Source of the DNA: CALGDE01 sp964655355
Lineage (GTDB): Bacteria > Cyanobacteriota > Cyanobacteriia > CACIAM-69d
Direction of reading: 5' to 3'
NCBI GenBank assembly: GCA_964655355.1
Contig: CAZZMD010000013.1
Location: 1-64,000 of the forward strand
DNA length: 64,000 nucleotides
Each line of letters starts with the position of its first letter. Position 1 is the stretch's first letter. Positions 26,577 through 36,060 of the stretch are shown here, in pieces. A model generated the notes under the pieces. It ran no database searches, was not told the DNA's origin, and saw nothing but the letters and a program-made list of their open reading frames with translations. A program made the position numbers and the translations under genes.

Positions 26577-28112
26577 TTAGGGATTGAATCGTCGGGGCAC
26601 CGCCTCCGAACCCTCGACCCGCCGGAATAGCAACACGTCTGACTCTTCAAACACCAGTTCGAATGTATCGCTCTGATCCAGCGTACTTTGTAAGTCTTGG
26701 GAAAATTCTAGGGTGGCTTCCTGGCCCGGATGGCGCAAATTCAGCAGCACGTAGGTGTATTGATCCCAGTCCGGCTCAATGCCTGCTTCGATTTGGCGGA
26801 TGGTTTCCCGGTGGGCCAACTGGGGCGCTAGCTCTGCGGTGGTTAATACGCCCCCCTTGGTCTCGATTTGGGCGATCGCCTCCCGTGCGGCTGGCCAGGT
26901 ATCCAGTTGATCCACATAAATAGATCCGAAATAGCCAAATTTTGCCAGGGCTAGAAAACAAACCACCGCCCATGCCAAGGGTACCCAGCCCCCCTGGACG
27001 CCGGTCTTCAATCGGCCCCACCACACCGGCGATCGCTGGGCCAGCCACCGCCAAACGCCCCCCGGCTCAGGACTTACAAAACTGTGCTGTATCCCCGCGA
27101 TCGCCGCCACGATCAAAAATGGCACCACCGGCAGGGAGTATTGATGAACTAAATCCCGCTGTTGATCCGCCATGGAGAGGACATTTAGGGCGATCGCTGG
27201 GACCGTTGCCACCAGTGCACCCAGCCGTCCGGCTAAGAGCCACCAAATTACCGGTATCGCCACCAGTAACAAATAGACCGCCGTATCTAACGAAAAGACT
27301 TTGCCGAGGACCAAATCCGGCCGCAGCACGACATTTTTGGCCACTTCTAATACGGAGCTGCCCAGGTAGGAATAGCGCCCCACCGCGTCGTGCCCTTCCC
27401 CGTCGTTAAACAGGGGGATAATCACCTGGGTCGCCCCTAAAAACCATCCCGTTGATAAGGCCAAGGCGATCGCCCCCGCCCATCGTTTCCGTTCCCAAAA
27501 CAACAGCCAAAATCCCAGCCCAAACACCGTCAGGGACAATACTGCTTTGCCCCCCAAGACGTACACAAGCAACCCGGTGAACAGCAATAACCGTCCCGCC
27601 CGCGCTGCCCAAATTGCCCCCAGTAACGCCGCTATTACCATCACTTCGGGATGGAAATCAAACAAATTGACGTTAAAAATCAGGGGATACAGTAAATACA
27701 CCGCCCCCATCACCAACGACAATCGCTGACTGAGCCCCGCCTGCCGCGCCAGCCCCCAGGTGGGCCATGCCCCCAGGGATAGCCCGATCGCCTGGATGCC
27801 AAATAACCAATGCACCGATGGATAAATGGCATATAGCGCCCCCGCTAGATAAAACGAATAGGCCGCATGGTTACCCATATGGTGCATATCCGACACCGTG
27901 GCATAGGGCAGGGCACCGCGCCCCATGAGATAGGCCACCTGGTCATAAATCGCCAAATCAAATGCCGTTGATTGTATGAGCCAGTGGCGCAGACTACTGG
28001 CGGCAAACAAAATTACGATACTGAAGCTGATCATCAATGCCAACGGCTGGGGCATGATGGCAGCGAGGCGCGACGGCGTGAATATTTTGAAAAGATTAGA
28101 CCGGGCAGCCAT
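26577..28112 (-). CDS. DUF2079 multi-pass membrane protein
   Basis: The protein has about 511 residues from the ATG at 28112 (MAARSNLFKIF). It has roughly ten membrane helices. The N-terminal block TAFDLAIYDQVAYLMGRG, followed by HMGNHAAYSFYLAGALYAIYP, is typical of DUF2079, a family related in topology to GT-C glycosyltransferases. A DLAIYDQ acidic motif after helix 1 resembles the catalytic loop of such enzymes. Substrate is unknown. The C-terminal 100 residues are soluble. The gene is divergent from the aldo/keto reductase at 28284. Confidence 0.85.
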   Translation of the reverse strand: MAARSNLFKIFTPSRLAAIMPQPLALMISFSIVILFAASSLRHWLIQSTAFDLAIYDQVAYLMGRGALPYATVSDMHHMGNHAAYSFYLAGALYAIYPSVHWLFGIQAIGLSLGAWPTWGLARQAGLSQRLSLVMGAVYLLYPLIFNVNLFDFHPEVMVIAALLGAIWAARAGRLLLFTGLLVYVLGGKAVLSLTVFGLGFWLLFWERKRWAGAIALALSTGWFLGATQVIIPLFNDGEGHDAVGRYSYLGSSVLEVAKNVVLRPDLVLGKVFSLDTAVYLLLVAIPVIWWLLAGRLGALVATVPAIALNVLSMADQQRDLVHQYSLPVVPFLIVAAIAGIQHSFVSPEPGGVWRWLAQRSPVWWGRLKTGVQGGWVPLAWAVVCFLALAKFGYFGSIYVDQLDTWPAAREAIAQIETKGGVLTTAELAPQLAHRETIRQIEAGIEPDWDQYTYVLLNLRHPGQEATLEFSQDLQSTLDQSDTFELVFEESDVLLFRRVEGSEAVPRRFNP

Positions 28113-28283
28113 GGGAGTCTGCGGGTGTTGGATCCCTGATGGTGGAGCGAAAGACACAGCCTCCAGCTTATGCCGACCGTACCCAATTGTGAACTGAAAG
28201 ATGCCGCGTCGGTACGCCAACTGATTAATTTATTTTGTTAGCCTGACCATAGCTATCAATCGCGATCGCCCCTTTCAAATACT

Positions 28284-29303
28284 ATGCCGGCATCCCCTAA
28301 ACGTACCCGCCGTAATTTCCTCGCCACCAGCCTCACCACTGGCCTCGGCATCATCGGCTGTTCCAGCTATGGGCGATCGCAGGATTCTGCTGCCCCCTCT
28401 GCGACCTCAGCCTCAACATCGGATACGTCTGCGGCCTCTGCGACCTCGACGATCGCCCTGCCCAAGCGGACGTTGGGGCGGACCAAGATTGAGCTGCCGG
28501 TTCTTGGGTTGGGGGGCGCAGGTCAAACGCCCTTGTCATCGTCGGGTCAGGAAAAAGCTGCCATCGAACAAATTCAGCGGGCTTGGGAGTTGGGGATTCG
28601 ATATTTTGATACTGCCGCTAGCTATGGTCCCAGCGAAGATTATTTAGGGAAGGTCCTGCCCAACTATCGCCAGGAGGTGTTTATCGCCACCAAAACCGCC
28701 GTTCAAACTCGGGATGGGGCCTGGCGGCAACTGGAGCGATCGCTCAAACGCCTGAATACGGACTATCTGGATCTGTGGCAGTTTCATCACATTTCCTTTG
28801 AGGAAGAGCTGGATGCTCTCTTTGGTCCCGACGGCGCAGCTAAAGCCCTCGAAGAAGCCCAGGACCAAGGCATCGTCAAATTTAGCGGCATCACCGGCCA
28901 CCATGAACCTGCCGTTATCGCCGAAGGTCTGCGCCGCTATCCCTTTGACCACACCCTTATCCCTATTAACGCCGCCGAAATCCACCACCCCCGCTCCTTT
29001 ATTCCGGGGGTTCTTCCCGTCGCCCAAGAAAAAAATGTCGGCGTCACTGCCATGAAAGTGCCCGCCTACGGTCGCCTATTTCGATCCGGTGCCCTGGACG
29101 GTATGCCCCAGGCTTTGGGGTATACCCTGTCCCAACCCGGTGTGCATTGTGCCGTTATTGCCGCTGAAGATATCCCTCAGCTTGAGGAAAATATCCGAGC
29201 TGCGGCTGCGTTCCAGCCCCTAGATGCTGATACCCTAGCTGCCCTAGAACAGCGCACGGCCCAAGCCTGGGAAGCGAATGCTTTCTATCGACGATGGACG
29301 TAA
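28284..29303 (+). CDS. Tat-exported aldo/keto reductase, probable lipoprotein
   Basis: This 339-residue protein starts with a twin-arginine signal (RTRRNFLATSLTTGLG) followed by a lipobox-like IIGCSS, suggesting Tat export and lipid anchoring. The TIM-barrel reductase follows from about residue 60. It contains GTRYFDTAASYG-type motif IRYFDTAASYGPSED (Asp/Tyr of the catalytic tetrad), VFIATKTAV (Lys) and LWQFHHISF (His). NADPH and a carbonyl substrate are expected, but the substrate is unknown. The last three codons, TGG ACG TAA, lie inside the 31-bp tRNA-Val 3'-end copy at 29295-29325. The chain still ends at FYRRWT, a plausible full-length terminus. Confidence 0.88.
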   Translation: MPASPKRTRRNFLATSLTTGLGIIGCSSYGRSQDSAAPSATSASTSDTSAASATSTIALPKRTLGRTKIELPVLGLGGAGQTPLSSSGQEKAAIEQIQRAWELGIRYFDTAASYGPSEDYLGKVLPNYRQEVFIATKTAVQTRDGAWRQLERSLKRLNTDYLDLWQFHHISFEEELDALFGPDGAAKALEEAQDQGIVKFSGITGHHEPAVIAEGLRRYPFDHTLIPINAAEIHHPRSFIPGVLPVAQEKNVGVTAMKVPAYGRLFRSGALDGMPQALGYTLSQPGVHCAVIAAEDIPQLEENIRAAAAFQPLDADTLAALEQRTAQAWEANAFYRRWT

Positions 29304-29325
29304 CCGGACTCGAACCAGTGACCCC
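29295..29325 (-). repeat. 31-bp copy of the tRNA-Val 3' end, candidate attachment site
   Basis: These 31 bases match 36061-36091, the discriminator, acceptor 3' strand, T arm and variable loop of the intact tRNA-Val, at 30 of 31 positions. The single C/T difference lies in the T stem. The copy has the same orientation as the intact gene. Beyond it the cloverleaf is lost apart from a weak GGTGCTC match, so it is not a functional tRNA. The arrangement is that expected for an element integrated at the tRNA 3' end. Confidence 0.75.
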
Positions 29326-29373
29326 TGCGGTTTCCGGTGCTCCGATCAAACTATTGATATCTACTTCTAATTC

Positions 29374-32253
29374 ATGAGGAATTTTAGTGCGGGTTTGGTG
29401 GGCTGGATTGGGGTTGAACTGTTGGGGATGGCGATGGTTGCCCCCCCAGCTTTGCCATTACCTATCCCTATCCAAGCGGCTAGCCCCGCCACAGAACGAC
29501 AGTTTCAAGAGGGGTTGGAGGCTTATCAAAGGCGCGATTATCGAGGGGCGATCGCTGCTTGGGAGAAGGCTTTAGCCGGATTTCGGGCGGAGGGCGATCG
29601 CGAGGGGGAGGGGGATACGCTCAATAATTTGGGGTTGGTTTATTCGGGATTGGGGGAGTATCAACGGGCGATTGATGTCTATGAACAGGCATTGGCGATC
29701 GCGCGGGACAGGGGCGATCGCGCTGGGGAGGCGTCGCCGTTGGGGAATTTGGGGAATGCGTATTATGCCCTGGGGGAGTACGACAAGGCGATTGAGTTTC
29801 ACCAGCAGGCATTAACCCTGGCGCGGGAAGGGGGGAATCCCCGAAGTGCGGCGCGATCGCTGGGGAATTTGGCGACGGTTTATTTTGGGCAGGGGGAGTT
29901 TCAACGGGCGTTGGAGCTGGCACAGGAAGGGTTGGCACTGCATCGGGCGCTGGGGAATGAGCGGGGGATTACGGCGGCGTTGGGGACTGTGGGACAAACC
30001 CAGTTTGCGCTGGGTAATTATCGACGGGCGCTCGTGCTGTTGCGGGAGGCGTTAACCCGGCGGCGGGAGTTGGGGGATTGGCGCGGCGGTGCCCAGACGT
30101 TTAATCATTTGGGGCAGGTGCATTTTGCGTTGGGAGACTATGACGCGGCCCGTCGGGCCCAGGGGCAGGCGCTGGAGATTCAGGAGAGCATTGGCGATCG
30201 CCGGGGGGAAGCGACGTCGTTGCGGAATTTAAGCGAGTTGGATCGGGTGGAGGGGCGCTATCGGCGGGGGATTGGGCGTTATCGGGATGCGCTAGAAATT
30301 TCGCGGGTGTTGGGCGATCGCCGGGGGGAGGCGGCGGCGTTGGATGGCCTGGGGCGTTTGCATCGGGTGTTGGGACAGTTTGAGCTGGCCATTGAGCTGC
30401 ACCGGCAGGCGTTGGCGTTGGATGAACAATTGGGCGAGCGCGAGGGGCAGGCTAATTCGTTGACGAATTTGGGGAATGCCTATTTTCGATTGGGGGACTC
30501 GGATCAGGCGTTGGCATTTTACGAAAAATCCTTGGCGCTGGATCGGGAAAGGGGCAGCCGTCGCGGAGAGCGGGTGTCCCTGGGAAATATGGCGAATGTG
30601 CAGATTCAATCGGGGCAATGGTCGGCGGCGATCGCGACGAATCAACGGGTGTTGGAGATTGCGCAGGAGCTGGGCGATCGCGAGGGCGAGGCGACGGCGC
30701 TGACGAATTTTGGGATTGTCTATAGTGCTCAGGGGGATCATCAACGGGCGATCGCCACCCATCAACGGGCATTGGAGATGGCACAGGCCTTGAAAGCCGT
30801 GGCGTTAGAGGCGGCGATTTTGCACAATTTGGGGCAGGCGCTGGAGCGATCGGGGCAGTTGGATGAGGCGGAAAAGGTATTGCGGCGGGCGATTACGGCC
30901 CAAGATCGGCGGCGATCGACCTTGAAGGAGCAGGATGCGGAGAAAATTGCCCTGTTTGAGCGGCAAGCCAAGACCTATCAGGCGCTGCAACGGGTTTTGA
31001 TTGCGACGGATCAACCGGCGGCAGCGCTGGAAATTGCGGACCATTCGCGATCGCGTTCCCTCGTCGATGCCATCATCGATAAACCCATCGGCACCACACG
31101 ACCCCTGGCGATCGCGACCATTCAACAAATCGCCCGAGAGCAAGACGCCACGATTCTGCTCTATTCCAACCTTGGCGATACCCAGCTCGCCGCCTGGACC
31201 GTGACGCCCCAGGGGGAAGTGACGCTGCATTCCATTAACCCGGAAGCCCTGGGATTGGCGATCGCCGACGCCACCGATGAGGCCCGCAACGATGCCACCA
31301 ATCCCCTGGGCGGGGTCCTGATGGCCATGTGGGCCAACGATGTGCGCAACGGTGCGGCCCAGGATGGGGATGCCAGCCAAGGCGTGAATAATACCTTCGG
31401 CAGCGGGTTACAAAATGCCTATCAGCTTTTGATTGCGCCTTTGGCATCGGCCCTCCCCACCACCCCCGACGCTAAAGTCATCATCGTTCCCGATCGCGAA
31501 TTGGGTTTGATTCCCTTCGGCGCATTGCAGGATGACCAGGGGCAATATCTGATGGAGCGGTTTGTCCTATCGACCGCCCCCTCCCTGCAAACCCTCCAGC
31601 AATTGGAGCGCCGTAAACAGCCGCGATCGCCGGTGTCCCCCTCGCCGGATCTGATTGTGGGGAATCCGTCGCCGATGCCCGGGGGATTGGCTCCCCTGCC
31701 CGGCGCGGAACAGGAGGCGATCGCGATCGCCGGTTTACGCAAGGTGACGCCGTTGTTGGGATCCGCTGCCACGGAGGACGCCATCAAGCCAATGTTGAGC
31801 CAATCCCGATGGCTCCATTTCGCGACCCACGGCATTTTTAACGATCGCGGGGGCAATGATTTGAGCAGTTGGATTGCCCTGGCGTCGGGGGGCGATGGGG
31901 AAGATGGTCAGTTGTCGATGGGGGAAATTTTTGAGATGGAGTTGCGGGCGGAGATGGTGGTGTTGAGTGCTTGCGATACGGGGCAAGGGCGGGTGACGGG
32001 GGAAGGGGTGATTGGGTTGGCGCGATCTTTTTTGAAAGCGGGCAGCTCGAGTGTGATCGCCACTTTGTGGAAGGTGCCCGATGATGCGACGGCGCTGTTG
32101 ATGGAGACGTTTTATCGGGAGTTGGCGGCGGGCAAGGGCAAGGGGGAGGCGTTGCGATCGGCGGTGATGGCGACGAGGGCTCAGTTTCCCCACCCCCGCC
32201 ATTGGGCGGCGTTTGTGCTGATTGGTTCGCCCGGCGAGTCGCCCAGCAGTTAG
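29374..32253 (+). CDS. TPR-CHAT protein, predicted caspase-like protease, exported
   Basis: This 959-residue protein begins with a signal-peptide-like segment (GWIGVELLGMAMVAPPALPL). Residues about 45-500 contain around eleven tetratricopeptide repeats (pattern NLGNAYYALGEYDKAIEFHQ). The C-terminal CHAT domain spans about 640-955. Its predicted catalytic dyad is intact: His819 in LHFATHGIF and Cys867 in LSACDTGQG. CHAT proteins are caspase-family (clan CD) peptidases that often use TPRs to bind a partner. Here the partner is unknown. The coding strand is very G-rich, with dense HIP1 sites. The gene begins 48 bases after the tRNA-Val fragment and is followed by a terminator hairpin shared with the convergent globin gene. 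Confidence 0.88.
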   Translation: MRNFSAGLVGWIGVELLGMAMVAPPALPLPIPIQAASPATERQFQEGLEAYQRRDYRGAIAAWEKALAGFRAEGDREGEGDTLNNLGLVYSGLGEYQRAIDVYEQALAIARDRGDRAGEASPLGNLGNAYYALGEYDKAIEFHQQALTLAREGGNPRSAARSLGNLATVYFGQGEFQRALELAQEGLALHRALGNERGITAALGTVGQTQFALGNYRRALVLLREALTRRRELGDWRGGAQTFNHLGQVHFALGDYDAARRAQGQALEIQESIGDRRGEATSLRNLSELDRVEGRYRRGIGRYRDALEISRVLGDRRGEAAALDGLGRLHRVLGQFELAIELHRQALALDEQLGEREGQANSLTNLGNAYFRLGDSDQALAFYEKSLALDRERGSRRGERVSLGNMANVQIQSGQWSAAIATNQRVLEIAQELGDREGEATALTNFGIVYSAQGDHQRAIATHQRALEMAQALKAVALEAAILHNLGQALERSGQLDEAEKVLRRAITAQDRRRSTLKEQDAEKIALFERQAKTYQALQRVLIATDQPAAALEIADHSRSRSLVDAIIDKPIGTTRPLAIATIQQIAREQDATILLYSNLGDTQLAAWTVTPQGEVTLHSINPEALGLAIADATDEARNDATNPLGGVLMAMWANDVRNGAAQDGDASQGVNNTFGSGLQNAYQLLIAPLASALPTTPDAKVIIVPDRELGLIPFGALQDDQGQYLMERFVLSTAPSLQTLQQLERRKQPRSPVSPSPDLIVGNPSPMPGGLAPLPGAEQEAIAIAGLRKVTPLLGSAATEDAIKPMLSQSRWLHFATHGIFNDRGGNDLSSWIALASGGDGEDGQLSMGEIFEMELRAEMVVLSACDTGQGRVTGEGVIGLARSFLKAGSSSVIATLWKVPDDATALLMETFYRELAAGKGKGEALRSAVMATRAQFPHPRHWAAFVLIGSPGESPSS

Positions 32254-32313
32254 TCCAACGCTGCCAGGTGAACGAACGGCGTAAGACCTGACTAAACCCT
32301 GATAAAGCGATCA

Positions 32314-32350
32314 CGGCTTCGCAACGGCTCAATAGTCCATTGCGAAGCCG
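32314..32350. terminator. Hairpin between convergent TPR-CHAT and globin genes
   Basis: CGGCTTCGCAA at 32314-32324 pairs perfectly with TTGCGAAGCCG at 32340-32350 around a 15-base loop. It lies 60 bases past the TPR-CHAT stop and 43 bases past the globin stop. There is no long T-run, so it could act in either direction or as an mRNA-end stabiliser. Confidence 0.6.
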
Positions 32351-32393
32351 GCATGGGATTGGGCGTCAACAAAAACAAAGAAAGTCAAAGGGC

Positions 32394-32867
32394 TTAGCTG
32401 GACAAATTGGCTTTAATCCCAACTTCCTGTTCCTGGTACATTTCTTTTTCGCGAGCGATAAAAATATCCGCCAGACTGTTGTAAGCTTCGGTCCACGCCG
32501 CCATGATTTCCGGAGTTGCAGCATCACCTAGAACATCCTTCATTGCTGCAAGCAGACATTCACCAATCACAGGATATTGCTCTGCAATGACTCGTGTATT
32601 CACATGGGCCTTCGCAATACTCTCAACCGCACTACCTAGCTTTTCCAGCTCGTCGATGTGGCTAGCATAGGCATAGACAGACGCTGCCAATTTGGAAGCT
32701 TGCTTTTTGCCCTCTTCCTCGCTTTTCATATGGGTGTTTTCAAAAAAGCGACGGTACTCAGGACGCTCATTAAATGCAATGTCATACATGCGTTCAGTGA
32801 TCGCTTTACCGTGTTCTTTTACAACGGGAGCCGTGGCTTTGACAAGCTCGATGGTTTTGGGATTCAT
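32394..32867 (-). CDS. Single-domain globin, flavohemoglobin-type
   Basis: This 157-residue globin has no reductase domain. It aligns best by eye with the globin domain of flavohemoglobins and Vitreoscilla-type haemoglobins. Proximal His88 is in SIAKAHVNTR. Tyr98 (EQYPVIGE) and a C-terminal Glu in IAREKEMY would complete the His-Tyr-Glu proximal network of flavohemoglobins. Tyr28 (ERMYDI) fits the distal B10 Tyr. The distal E7 residue is uncertain because the CD region is 2-4 residues longer. Likely roles are O2 or NO binding or NO detoxification with a separate reductase. It lies between the two TPR-CHAT genes, on the opposite strand. Confidence 0.87.
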   Translation of the reverse strand: MNPKTIELVKATAPVVKEHGKAITERMYDIAFNERPEYRRFFENTHMKSEEEGKKQASKLAASVYAYASHIDELEKLGSAVESIAKAHVNTRVIAEQYPVIGECLLAAMKDVLGDAATPEIMAAWTEAYNSLADIFIAREKEMYQEQEVGIKANLSS

Positions 32868-33207
32868 AGGAAATAGTCTGTAGATTGAAAACGCAATAGC
32901 CCAAGCTCAATACGGACTTGAAACTTGTGCATAATATTTCGTTGGAGCGACCGTTTTAGTCCGAAATGATTGCCGTAAATGGCTTTAATGGTATCGAGTG
33001 TCTTCAATAAAAAACTGCTTCTATTAAGGTATTTTTACTGTGTCAGGGTTGGTTGTTGTTTGTTTATTTTTTAGATTTGATGGGATAGGCGATCGCCCCC
33101 TGCACCTTTAGGAACCTTTGGCGCGGGAGAAGGCGATCGCTCCCCAAAAATTGATCCAAAAAATTTTGATCATTTACAGTAAAGGCAGATTTGTAAGGGG
33201 TCTTCTG
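32868..33207. other. AT-rich divergent region between globin and second TPR-CHAT gene
   Basis: This 340-base region is clearly more AT-rich than its surroundings. It should contain the divergent promoters of the globin (-) and TPR-CHAT (+) genes. Two HIP1-type sites lie near 33088 and 33133. An in-frame TTG at 33118 exists, but the strong ribosome-binding site is at 33195-33200, before the ATG at 33208. No defined operator was found. Confidence 0.5.
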
Positions 33208-35892
33208 ATGGGGCGATCGCAATCAATGGGTTTAGGGCTATTGGGGGCGATCGCGCTGGGTGTGGGTGTGGGTTTACCGGTGGGGGCGATCGCCATTGAA
33301 CCGATGATGGTTCGGGGAGGGTTGGCGATTGAACTAGTCCAGGGCAACCAAGACTCCAAAAAAGCAGAAGCAGATCGACTTCTCGAACGAGGTATTCAGG
33401 AATTTCGGGTCAGTCAGTTTCGGGAAGCGTTGCAGTCTTGGGAGACTGCGTTAGGGCTCTACCGGGAGTTAGGCAATCGCCAGGGTGAAGCTGCCTCCTT
33501 GGGCAATCTTGGCGTGGCTTACTTTTCCCTGGGTCAGTACGAGCGAGCCATTGACTCTTATAACCAGTCCTTGACCCTCGCCCGTGAAACCGGCGATCAC
33601 CAGGGTGAAGCCAGCTCCCTGAATAATCTCGGAAATGCTTACCTTTCCCTGGGTCAGTACGAGCGAGCCATTGACTCTTATGACCAGTCCTTGACCCTCG
33701 TCCGTGAAACCGGCGATCACCAGGGTGAAGCCAGCTCCCTGGGCAATCTTGGTTTGGCTTACTTTTTCCTGGGCCAGTACGAGCGAGCCATTGACTTTCA
33801 TAGCCAATATCGAACCCTCGCCCGTGAAATCGGTGATCGCCGGGGCGAAGCCAAATCCTTGGGTAATCTCGGCATTGCTTATGATTCCCTGGGGCAATAC
33901 GAGCGAGCCATCGAGTTGCATCACCAATCCTTAGAAATCAAACGTGAAATCGGCGATCGCCAGGGTGAAGCCAACTCTCTGGGCAATCTCGGTTCGGCTT
34001 ACTATTCCCTGAATCAATACGAGCGAGCCATTGACTCTTATAACCAATCCTTGACCCTCGCCCGTGAAATTGGCGATCGCCGGGGTGAAGCCAGCTCCCT
34101 GAATAATCTCGGCAATGCTTATCGTTCCCTAGGTCAATACGAGCGAGCCATCGTTCAGTTTCGAGAGGCCTTGGCACTGAATCGGGAAATCAAAAGCCGA
34201 TACGGAGAGCGGATTACATTGGCGAACTTAGGGCGTTCCTTTCGCGAAATTGGACAAACCGACACAGCTCTTGCCTTATTTAAACAGGCAGTTAATGTGA
34301 CCGAATCCATCCGAGAAGATAATACTCGCCTCGATCAATCCTCACAACAGTCCTATGCGGATGTGATTGCCGATGACTATCGAGAACTGGCGGATTTGCT
34401 ATTGACCCAAGGGAGAGCGCTTGAGGCTCAGGAAGTTTTGGATCTCTTAGCTGTCCAAGAAATTCGTGACTATAACCAAAACACTCGGTCAGTGGTTCGC
34501 GCTTCAGGGGACATTGGATACACCGCCATTGAAACCGAGATTCGTGACCAGCACGATAGCATCATTAACCTTGGTCTTGAGATTCTGCGCTGCCAAGATG
34601 CCAAAAATAACTGCAAAAATAAGCTTTCTGATCTCAACAAGCAGCGCACTAATCTAATCGCTGAATTTAACGAGACCACTAAGGCGATCGCCGAACGGGC
34701 ACGCGATCGCGCCCCTCAAGAAGATGGATTTCAACGGATTGCTGGGTTAGGGAGCAGCGCCCGCAAACTGGTTGAACAAAAAGCCGGCACTCTTTTTATC
34801 AATACCTTTATCGACATTGATCCTAACAATCCCAAACAGGGAACCCTTTGGCTGTTGTGGGTGGGGCCCGGTGGCATTGCTAACGCGATCCAACGAGACA
34901 TTGACCCCACCGAACTGGCCAATACTGTCCTGAAATTCCGGCAGATCCTGACGAATAGTGCCCCCTATGACCCCAATGAATTTCAAGCCTTAAGTCAGCA
35001 ATTGCACCGTTGGATCATTGATCCGCTCCAGGATGAACTGGATAAAAACCAGATCCAGCATCTGATTTTTCGCCTCGATCGCGAGCTGCGCTATATCCCG
35101 ATGGCGGCGCTCCACAACGGCAACAGCTACCTCATCGAACGCTATACCGTCGCCAATATCATCAACGCTGCAGAAACCAATGCCACGGCGCGCCTCAATC
35201 AAGCGAGCGAAAATCCGTCAATTCTCGCCCTAGGGGCCTCTGACAATCATGGTGAAGGGGCCTTACCCCATGTCCCCGGCGAACTGGATGCGATCGTCCA
35301 AGAACGCGATCGCCCCGATCCCAACGGTGGACTCTACCCCGGCGATAGTTTCCTCAACGACGCTTTTACGTTCGACACCTTGCAGAGTAATCTTTACGAC
35401 CGCCAAATTCTCCACATCGCCACCCACGGTAACTTCAGCCCCACTAATGCATTTGGCACCTATTTACGCCTAGGCAATGGCGATCGCCTGCCCCTGGCGG
35501 ATATCCAAACCCTGAGCGACCTCGGTAATATTCACCTTGCCGTCCTCTCCGCCTGTGAAACTGGGCTCAGCGGTAACCCCGATAATTTGGCCAAAGCTGC
35601 CATCAATCGTCCCGATGGGCGTGAAATCAGCAGCTTGCTCTATGCGTTCACCGCCAACGACCAAGCCAAAGCCGTCCTCTCGACCCTGTGGAAAGTGGAC
35701 GACGGCTACACTCGCATTTTTATGGAAACGTTCTACCGGAATCTTGCGCGCCATCCTGAGCTAACGAAAGCAGAAGTTCTCCGCAAAACCCAGCTCGCTT
35801 TTATCCAGAACAAGGCTCCAAAACTCGGTGATGCCGACGGTACCCATCCTTACCATTGGGCTCCGTTTACCCTCACGGGCAACAGTTGGTAA
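33208..35892 (+). CDS. Second TPR-CHAT protein, predicted caspase-like protease
   Basis: The ATG at 33208 (MGRSQSMGLGLLGAIALG) follows AGGGG with 7-base spacing and gives 894 residues. A signal-like hydrophobic N-terminus is followed by about seven TPRs (residues about 55-370), six of them encoded by near-identical 120-bp DNA repeats. A helical linker leads to the CHAT domain at about 540-890. The dyad is intact: His740 in LHIATHGNF and Cys783 in LSACETGLSG. CHAT proteins are clan CD peptidases. Codon use is less G-rich than in the first TPR-CHAT gene, suggesting separate histories rather than a recent duplication. The gene ends 168 bases before tRNA-Val. A HIP1 palindrome followed by eight T residues near 35922-35940 may end its transcript. 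Confidence 0.87.
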   Translation: MGRSQSMGLGLLGAIALGVGVGLPVGAIAIEPMMVRGGLAIELVQGNQDSKKAEADRLLERGIQEFRVSQFREALQSWETALGLYRELGNRQGEAASLGNLGVAYFSLGQYERAIDSYNQSLTLARETGDHQGEASSLNNLGNAYLSLGQYERAIDSYDQSLTLVRETGDHQGEASSLGNLGLAYFFLGQYERAIDFHSQYRTLAREIGDRRGEAKSLGNLGIAYDSLGQYERAIELHHQSLEIKREIGDRQGEANSLGNLGSAYYSLNQYERAIDSYNQSLTLAREIGDRRGEASSLNNLGNAYRSLGQYERAIVQFREALALNREIKSRYGERITLANLGRSFREIGQTDTALALFKQAVNVTESIREDNTRLDQSSQQSYADVIADDYRELADLLLTQGRALEAQEVLDLLAVQEIRDYNQNTRSVVRASGDIGYTAIETEIRDQHDSIINLGLEILRCQDAKNNCKNKLSDLNKQRTNLIAEFNETTKAIAERARDRAPQEDGFQRIAGLGSSARKLVEQKAGTLFINTFIDIDPNNPKQGTLWLLWVGPGGIANAIQRDIDPTELANTVLKFRQILTNSAPYDPNEFQALSQQLHRWIIDPLQDELDKNQIQHLIFRLDRELRYIPMAALHNGNSYLIERYTVANIINAAETNATARLNQASENPSILALGASDNHGEGALPHVPGELDAIVQERDRPDPNGGLYPGDSFLNDAFTFDTLQSNLYDRQILHIATHGNFSPTNAFGTYLRLGNGDRLPLADIQTLSDLGNIHLAVLSACETGLSGNPDNLAKAAINRPDGREISSLLYAFTANDQAKAVLSTLWKVDDGYTRIFMETFYRNLARHPELTKAEVLRKTQLAFIQNKAPKLGDADGTHPYHWAPFTLTGNSW
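33481..34200 (+). repeat. Six tandem 120-bp repeats encoding TPR units
   Basis: Units start at 33481, 33601, 33721, 33841, 33961 and 34081, in exact 120-base register. Each contains CAGGGTGAAGCC- or CGGGGTGAAGCC-like starts and a shared TACGAGCGAGCCAT core. Units 1-3 are nearly identical at DNA level and the last diverges after about 70 bases. The high nucleotide identity suggests recent expansion or gene conversion inside the gene. Confidence 0.9.
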
Positions 35893-36060
35893 GACCGCGA
35901 GAAAGTGGTGAGAAAGCGAGGCGATCGCCAAATTTTTTTTGATCGGGTCTAATGTCGCAGGCGCTAAATTTGTGCAGCTCAGAATTTCCCCGATCTGTGT
36001 AGATCGTGACCTCCTCAACAGCCGTACCGTCATTCCCCTGTGGGGCTTAGTTTTCTGGAA

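Noticed and set aside
29326..29373. Whether the tRNA-Val fragment continues as a complete second tRNA
   Set aside because: The anticodon arm and the 5' acceptor strand do not pair. Only a GGTGCTC match remains, so it was called a 3' fragment.
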